Assembly: GCA_021779435.1 (NCBI GenBank) | Contig: JAJYAR010000223.1 | Coordinates: 1-5,246, forward strand | DNA from: a bacterium | GTDB lineage: Bacteria; Verrucomicrobiota; Verrucomicrobiae; JAJYAR01 | Direction: 5' to 3' | Length of the DNA stretch: 5,246 bases | Shown: positions 1-5,246 of the stretch, piece by piece | How the letters are laid out: each line of letters opens with the position of its first letter | Position numbering within the stretch: position 1 is the first letter of the stretch | Position numbers and translations under genes: made by a program | Notes under the pieces: generated by a model | What the model saw: the letters and a program-made list of their open reading frames with translations, nothing else | What the model was told of the DNA's origin: nothing | The model's database searches: none

Positions 1-10
1 CCTTTTCGGT

Positions 11-34
11 CGGCTTGCTCACGCTCGCCGCTAC
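11..34. repeat. 24-bp direct repeat, copy 1
   Basis: This 24-bp segment, beginning CGGCTTGCTCACGCTC and ending CGCCGCTAC, recurs identically at 104-127. It is followed by different sequence, so it is not a long tandem duplication. In this copy no complementary arm lies beside it on the right; any partner on the left would lie outside the window. Such GC-rich repeats with one arm of a hairpin resemble dispersed intergenic (REP/BIME-like) elements, but two copies in one window cannot show that. Confidence 0.75.
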
Positions 35-49
35 TGGGTTCATTGTTCG

Positions 50-87
50 CCAGCACCGAGGTAAACAAGATTTACCACGAGCGCTGG
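50..87. other. Nested hairpin with AT-rich core
   Basis: Outer arms CCAGC (50-54) and GCTGG (83-87) enclose CG-A-GGTAAA (57-65) and TTTACC-A-CG (71-79), which pair across a 5-base loop CAAGA with a single A-A mismatch. The structure lies between the two copies of the 24-bp repeat and stands out as AT-rich in GC-rich surroundings. There is no T-tract on either side. It may be a structural element of the repeat cluster or a weak terminator for a gene to the left of the window. Confidence 0.4.
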
Positions 88-102
88 AGGCAAGTCATAA
101 GT

Positions 103-159
103 CCGGCTTGCTCACGCTCGCCGCTACAGCGAACGTAGCGGAGCGCGGAGCGAGCCGAC
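103..159 (-). terminator. Large imperfect hairpin immediately downstream of gcvP
   Basis: On the minus strand this begins three bases after the gcvP TAA. The arm at 159-135 pairs with that at 127-103 around a 7-base loop (GTTCGCT). Next to the loop are seven perfect pairs (CCGCTAC with GTAGCGG), and the rest of the stem pairs with a few bulges and mismatches. The position suggests transcription termination or 3'-end protection of gcvP mRNA. It lacks a following U-tract, so it is not a classical intrinsic terminator and may instead be a REP-like element. Confidence 0.45.
104..127. repeat. 24-bp direct repeat, copy 2 (one arm of a hairpin)
   Basis: This segment is identical to 11-34. Here it is followed by a 7-base loop (128-134) and an imperfect reverse complement at 135-159, so this copy forms the distal arm of a hairpin relative to gcvP. 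The repeat is therefore both a direct repeat of copy 1 and half of an inverted repeat. Confidence 0.75.
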
Positions 160-162
160 TTC

Positions 163-3042
<2,880 letters not shown>

Positions 3043-3130
3043 CGTTGAGCGGCACCGTAAGCCGGCGTTGGTCGCGGGCAATGGCGATTTGCGAGAAGCG
3101 AGGGCCGAGGTTGCCGGCTCCGGCGGTAGG

Positions 3131-3146
3131 CGCAGAATTATCTGCG
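3131..3146. promoter_or_regulatory. 16-bp dyad, candidate operator overlapping a -10-like element
   Basis: CGCAGA and TCTGCG are perfect inverted 6-bp arms separated by ATTA. On the minus strand the centre reads GATAAT, five of six matches to the sigma-70 -10 consensus. It lies about 90 bp before the gcvP start. A repressor bound here would cover the promoter element, but a short dyad of this size can arise by chance. Confidence 0.3.
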
Positions 3147-3184
3147 AAGGATTGGGAGGCGCCACGTCGGTCGGCCTGGGTGTC

Positions 3185-3207
3185 GGAGTCGCAAATGAAT
3201 TTGCTCC
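3185..3207 (-). terminator. Small hairpin just after the FAD oxidoreductase stop
   Basis: On the minus strand GCAAA (3204-3200) pairs perfectly with TTTGC (3195-3191) around a 4-base loop, and flanking GGA/TCC can extend the stem across a 3-base bulge. It begins about 12 bases after the stop codon at 3220. The stem is short and has no U-tract, so it is a weak candidate terminator or mRNA 3'-structure. Confidence 0.25.
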
Positions 3208-3219
3208 TGCCGGGGAAGG

Positions 3220-4653
3220 TTAGCGCCTCAGGGCCCGCATCACCGCCTTCGCCGCGTGATAGCCGCACATGCCATGCACGCCGCCGCCGGGCGGGGTGGA
3301 ACTCGAGCAGATGAAGAGCCGCGGGTGTGGAGTCGTGTACGGGTTCCAGCGGGCGACGGGACGAAACAGAAAATTCGCAAGGTCGTCCTGACCGCCCGCC
3401 ATGTCGCCTCCCAGCATCGCGGGATTGTGAAGCTCGAGTTGCGCGGGATTGATCGTGTGCCGGGCGAGGATGCAGTCGCGGAATCCCGGTGCGAAGCGTT
3501 CCACCTGCGTCTCGATACGTGACGTCATGTCCTCGGTGCAGCCGTTTGGAACATGGCAATACGCCCAGCCCGTGTGCCGGCCTTCGGGCGCCCGGGATGG
3601 ATCGATCAGTGATTGCTGCGCAACAAGGACGAACGGGTGCTCCGGCACGCTGCCGGATGCCATTTCCGCCTCGGAGCGGAGAACGTCCTCGAAGGCGCCG
3701 CAAACGTGGACCGTGGTTGCCACGCGGCATTCCGGATTGCGCCACGGGATCGGGCCGCTCAGCGCCCAGTCGATCTTGAACACGCCAGGCCCATGCCGAA
3801 AGGCCGCGAGCCGTGCGCGATAGCCTTCGGGGAGCGCGTCGCTGGCAATCTGCGCGATTTGTCGCGGGCCGACGTCGAAGAGCACGACGCGAGACCCCGG
3901 CAGGTTTGCGAGCGTCCGAACGTGGCGTCCCGTCTCCCAGGTGCCTCCATGCCGCTCGAGGGCGGCGAGCAGGGCCTCGATGATGGCCGCGGATCCGCCG
4001 CGGGCGCACGGCCAGTCGATGGTGTGCGCGGCTGCCGCGAGAATGAGACCGAAGGCTGCGGTTCCGGCGCGATCCAAGGCCATGACGGAGTGTGCCGCGC
4101 AGCCGGAGAACAAAGCCCGTGCGGCGGGCGTGCGAAACCGGCTTCGCGCCACGCTTTCGCAGGAACGCAGGCCGAGAAGTCCGAACCGCGCCCGCTCAAT
4201 CAGGGAGCCGCCAGGCCACCAGACCGGTTGCAGGATCGAGTGGATGAACTTCTCGCTCGCAAACGGTCCGATCGTCTCAGCCCAGCGCACGCCGTCGTCG
4301 CCGAGTCCGCGCGCGGTCTCATCGAGCGAGCGTTCGAGCACGGCGACACCGCCGTCCGGCAGTGGATGAGCCAGCGGCCTTTTCGACCACGCCCACTCCA
4401 GTCCGAAACGCTCGAGTCCGAGTTCGCGGAACGCGGGTGAAAGCACGCCCATCGGGTGGACCGCCGCGCAGATATCGTGAATGAAGCCCGGTTGCGTGAA
4501 CTCGGCGGACCGGCATCCGCCGCCGGGCGTCTCCGTCGCTTCGATCACGTGCACTGAGAGTCCGGCGCGAGCCAGGAACACGGCGGCGGTGAGACCATTC
4601 GGGCCGGAACCGACGACGACCGCATCAAGGCGTTTGTGTCCAGAGGGCTGCAT
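3220..4653 (-). CDS. FAD-dependent oxidoreductase, phytoene dehydrogenase-like (COG1233/PYROXD2 type)
   Basis: The 477-aa product is a flavin-dependent amine-oxidase-fold protein. An N-terminal Rossmann dinucleotide fold begins at residue 10 (DAVVVGSGPNGLTAAVFLARAG), with the GxGxxG glycines at 15, 17 and 20 and the ribose-binding acidic residue E38, followed by ETPGGGCRS (41-49). The middle has ARGGSAAIIEAL (217-228) and GPGVFKIDWALSGPIPW (288-304). The C-terminal FAD-contact segment is PPGGGVHGMCGYHAA (454-468). These segments match the family that includes human PYROXD2 and bacterial 'phytoene dehydrogenase-related' proteins. The substrate cannot be read from sequence, and most members are not true carotenoid desaturases; there are no carotenoid genes nearby. 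There is no signal peptide. The open frame continues upstream to a GTG at 4722 and an ATG at 4668, but the ATG at 4653 is chosen because it has GGTGAG seven bases before it and leaves only a short leader before the Rossmann fold. It lies upstream of gcvP on the same strand with a 177-bp gap, so co-transcription is uncertain. Confidence 0.9.
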   Translation of the reverse strand: MQPSGHKRLDAVVVGSGPNGLTAAVFLARAGLSVHVIEATETPGGGCRSAEFTQPGFIHDICAAVHPMGVLSPAFRELGLERFGLEWAWSKRPLAHPLPDGGVAVLERSLDETARGLGDDGVRWAETIGPFASEKFIHSILQPVWWPGGSLIERARFGLLGLRSCESVARSRFRTPAARALFSGCAAHSVMALDRAGTAAFGLILAAAAHTIDWPCARGGSAAIIEALLAALERHGGTWETGRHVRTLANLPGSRVVLFDVGPRQIAQIASDALPEGYRARLAAFRHGPGVFKIDWALSGPIPWRNPECRVATTVHVCGAFEDVLRSEAEMASGSVPEHPFVLVAQQSLIDPSRAPEGRHTGWAYCHVPNGCTEDMTSRIETQVERFAPGFRDCILARHTINPAQLELHNPAMLGGDMAGGQDDLANFLFRPVARWNPYTTPHPRLFICSSSTPPGGGVHGMCGYHAAKAVMRALRR

Positions 4654-4660
4654 GGGAAAT

Positions 4661-4666
4661 CTCACC
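4661..4666 (-). promoter_or_regulatory. Shine-Dalgarno deciding the FAD oxidoreductase start
   Basis: Read on the minus strand, GGTGAG sits seven bases before the ATG at 4653 and matches the 3' part of the AGGAGGTGA anti-SD complement. The alternative upstream starts at 4668 (ATG) and 4722 (GTG) have no such element, which is the main reason for choosing 4653. Confidence 0.55.
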
Positions 4667-4713
4667 ATGCATCGTACCGCAGCGGGACCGGGCGTTCCGC
4701 CTGCGCCGGCGCA

Positions 4714-4740
4714 TTGACTCACCGTGGCGCCCGCTAGCGT
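4714..4740 (+). promoter_or_regulatory. Candidate promoter of the SDR gene, leaderless arrangement
   Basis: TTGACT (5/6 match to TTGACA) is followed after 15 bp by TAGCGT, a TANNNT-type -10 element that ends five bases before the ATG at 4746. This distance would put the transcription start at or very near the A of the start codon. No Shine-Dalgarno sequence precedes that ATG, which agrees with leaderless translation. The spacing is short for a standard sigma-70 promoter and the -10 match is only 3/6. Confidence 0.35.
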
Positions 4741-4745
4741 ATTGC

Positions 4746-5246
4746 ATGAACGTACTCGTAACAGGCGGATCCGGAATTATCGGAAACGCAGCGATTCCGG
4801 CGCTGCTTCGGGCGGGACACAAGGTGCGGCTGCTTTCGAGGCACGCCGAGGAGGACGTGCGTTCCCTGCCGGAGCGAGTTGAGCCGTTTGTCGCGGACAT
4901 TGCCGTGCCCGAAACCTTGAACGGAGCAATGGATGCCTGTGAATGCGTGCTCCACGTCGCCGGGATCGCCGAGGAGAATCCGCCGGAGAGCACGTTTGAG
5001 GGGATCAACGTCGCCGGTACGCGGCACCTCGTCGCCGCCGCCAGGAAGTCGGGCCAGCCGTATTTCATCTATGTGTCCTCGCTGGGCGCGGACCGCGGCA
5101 ACTCCGACTACCAGAAGTCGAAGATCAGGGCGGAGGAACTCCTTCGGTCCTATCACGGCCCGTGGCTCGTGCTCAGGCCCGGCAACGTTTACGGTCCCGG
5201 TGACGACACAATATCGATGCTCCTGAAGATGGTGCGGAGCCTTCCC
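4746..5246 (+). CDS. NAD(P)-dependent epimerase/SDR-family protein, 3' end outside the window (partial)
   Basis: The visible 167 residues are the N-terminal Rossmann half of an extended or atypical short-chain dehydrogenase. The start MNVLVTGGSGIIGN gives the GGxGxxG nucleotide-binding loop (residues 7-13) directly after the ATG, which fixes the start. R32 at the end of beta-2 hints at NADP(H) preference. D51 follows beta-3, HVAGIAEE (70-77) follows beta-4, and INVAGTRHLVAAAR (87-100) is the typical helix. YVSSLGAD (109-116) supplies the catalytic-loop serine, Y122-Q-K-S-K126 is the YxxxK pair, and RPGNVYGPGDD (144-154) is the substrate-side motif. The pattern resembles NDUFA9-like/COG0702-type and NAD-dependent epimerase/dehydratase proteins (COG0451); the missing C-terminal half, which determines the substrate, prevents a finer call. 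Many relatives of this type act on sugar nucleotides or lipids, or have only a structural or quinone-related role. No stop codon occurs before the window edge. It is divergent from the FAD oxidoreductase. Confidence 0.9.
   Translation, partial: MNVLVTGGSGIIGNAAIPALLRAGHKVRLLSRHAEEDVRSLPERVEPFVADIAVPETLNGAMDACECVLHVAGIAEENPPESTFEGINVAGTRHLVAAARKSGQPYFIYVSSLGADRGNSDYQKSKIRAEELLRSYHGPWLVLRPGNVYGPGDDTISMLLKMVRSLP

Larger units (their letters stand above)
3043..3219 (-). promoter_or_regulatory. Intergenic leader between FAD oxidoreductase and gcvP
   Basis: This 177-bp gap must contain any promoter and 5' UTR specific to gcvP. Read on the minus strand it contains a -10-like GATAAT (3142-3137) embedded in a dyad, but I find no convincing -35 at 16-18 bp spacing. 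I do not see the conserved core of a glycine riboswitch. The Shine-Dalgarno for the gcvP ATG at 3042 is weak (GGTG about 13 bases upstream). Confidence 0.4.
4654..4745. promoter_or_regulatory. Divergent promoter region between FAD oxidoreductase and SDR genes
   Basis: This 92-bp region lies between two divergent start codons and must hold both promoters. On the minus strand TACGAT (4676-4671) is a 4/6 match to a -10 element, with GGAAC (4698-4694) upstream of it; neither is decisive. On the plus strand TTGACT (4714-4719) and TAGCGT (4735-4740) resemble -35 and -10 boxes with 15-bp spacing. An 8-bp perfect palindrome CGCTAGCG (4732-4739) overlaps the latter. Confidence 0.45.

Noticed and set aside
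3043..3165. In-frame N-terminal extension of gcvP to a GTG at 3165
   Set aside because: The extra 41 residues have no GcvP similarity that I recognise, and the start at 3042 gives the normal family length.
3043..3219. Glycine riboswitch upstream of gcvP
   Set aside because: I looked for the conserved glycine aptamer core and paired elements and did not see them. A covariance-model search would settle it.
3613..4440. Plus-strand open frame of 275 codons antisense to the FAD oxidoreductase
   Set aside because: It is a low-complexity, arginine/alanine-rich translation with no family motif, lying wholly inside the recognisable minus-strand flavoenzyme gene.
4654..4722. N-terminal extension of the FAD oxidoreductase to the GTG at 4722
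   Set aside because: There is no Shine-Dalgarno before it, the extension is not family-like, and 4653 has a good ribosome binding site.
4625..5156. Minus-strand open frames of 140-147 codons opposite the SDR gene
   Set aside because: The plus strand here encodes a clear GGxGxxG/YxxxK SDR protein, and the opposite-strand translations show no motif.

Overview
The window is high-GC chromosomal DNA from a bacterium, with three recognisable protein genes and three short non-coding stretches. Two genes run on the minus strand: a complete one-polypeptide glycine decarboxylase (gcvP, 163-3042) and, upstream of it, a complete FAD-dependent oxidoreductase of the phytoene-dehydrogenase-like/PYROXD2 type (3220-4653). 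A third gene, an NAD(P)-dependent epimerase/SDR-type protein (4746 to the window edge), runs divergently on the plus strand and is cut off at 5246. The strong GC bias, the fused proteobacterial-style GcvP and the GC-rich hairpin repeats fit a Gram-negative environmental bacterium. I cannot fix the phylum from sequence alone; Acidobacteria- or Verrucomicrobia-like lineages are guesses.

Layout. Positions 1-162 carry no gene. They hold a 24-bp direct repeat in two copies, a large imperfect hairpin just behind the gcvP stop codon, and a second nested hairpin with an AT-rich core. gcvP follows. A 177-bp gap (3043-3219) contains two short dyads, one just after the oxidoreductase stop and one about 90 bp before gcvP, and no recognisable glycine riboswitch. 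After the oxidoreductase gene, a 92-bp divergent intergenic region (4654-4745) must hold the promoters for the oxidoreductase and the SDR gene. The SDR start has no Shine-Dalgarno sequence and a TANNNT element five bases before its ATG, which suggests a leaderless transcript.

How the genes relate. GcvP catalyses the first step of the glycine cleavage system, but gcvT, gcvH and lpd are not adjacent here, so they must lie elsewhere. The oxidoreductase and the SDR-like gene are a divergent redox pair that may share regulation, but nothing in the sequence links them to glycine metabolism. I see no mobile element, CRISPR array, tRNA/rRNA gene or obvious new defence or biosynthetic system. The least ordinary parts are the hairpin/repeat cluster at 1-162 and the probable leaderless promoter of the SDR gene.
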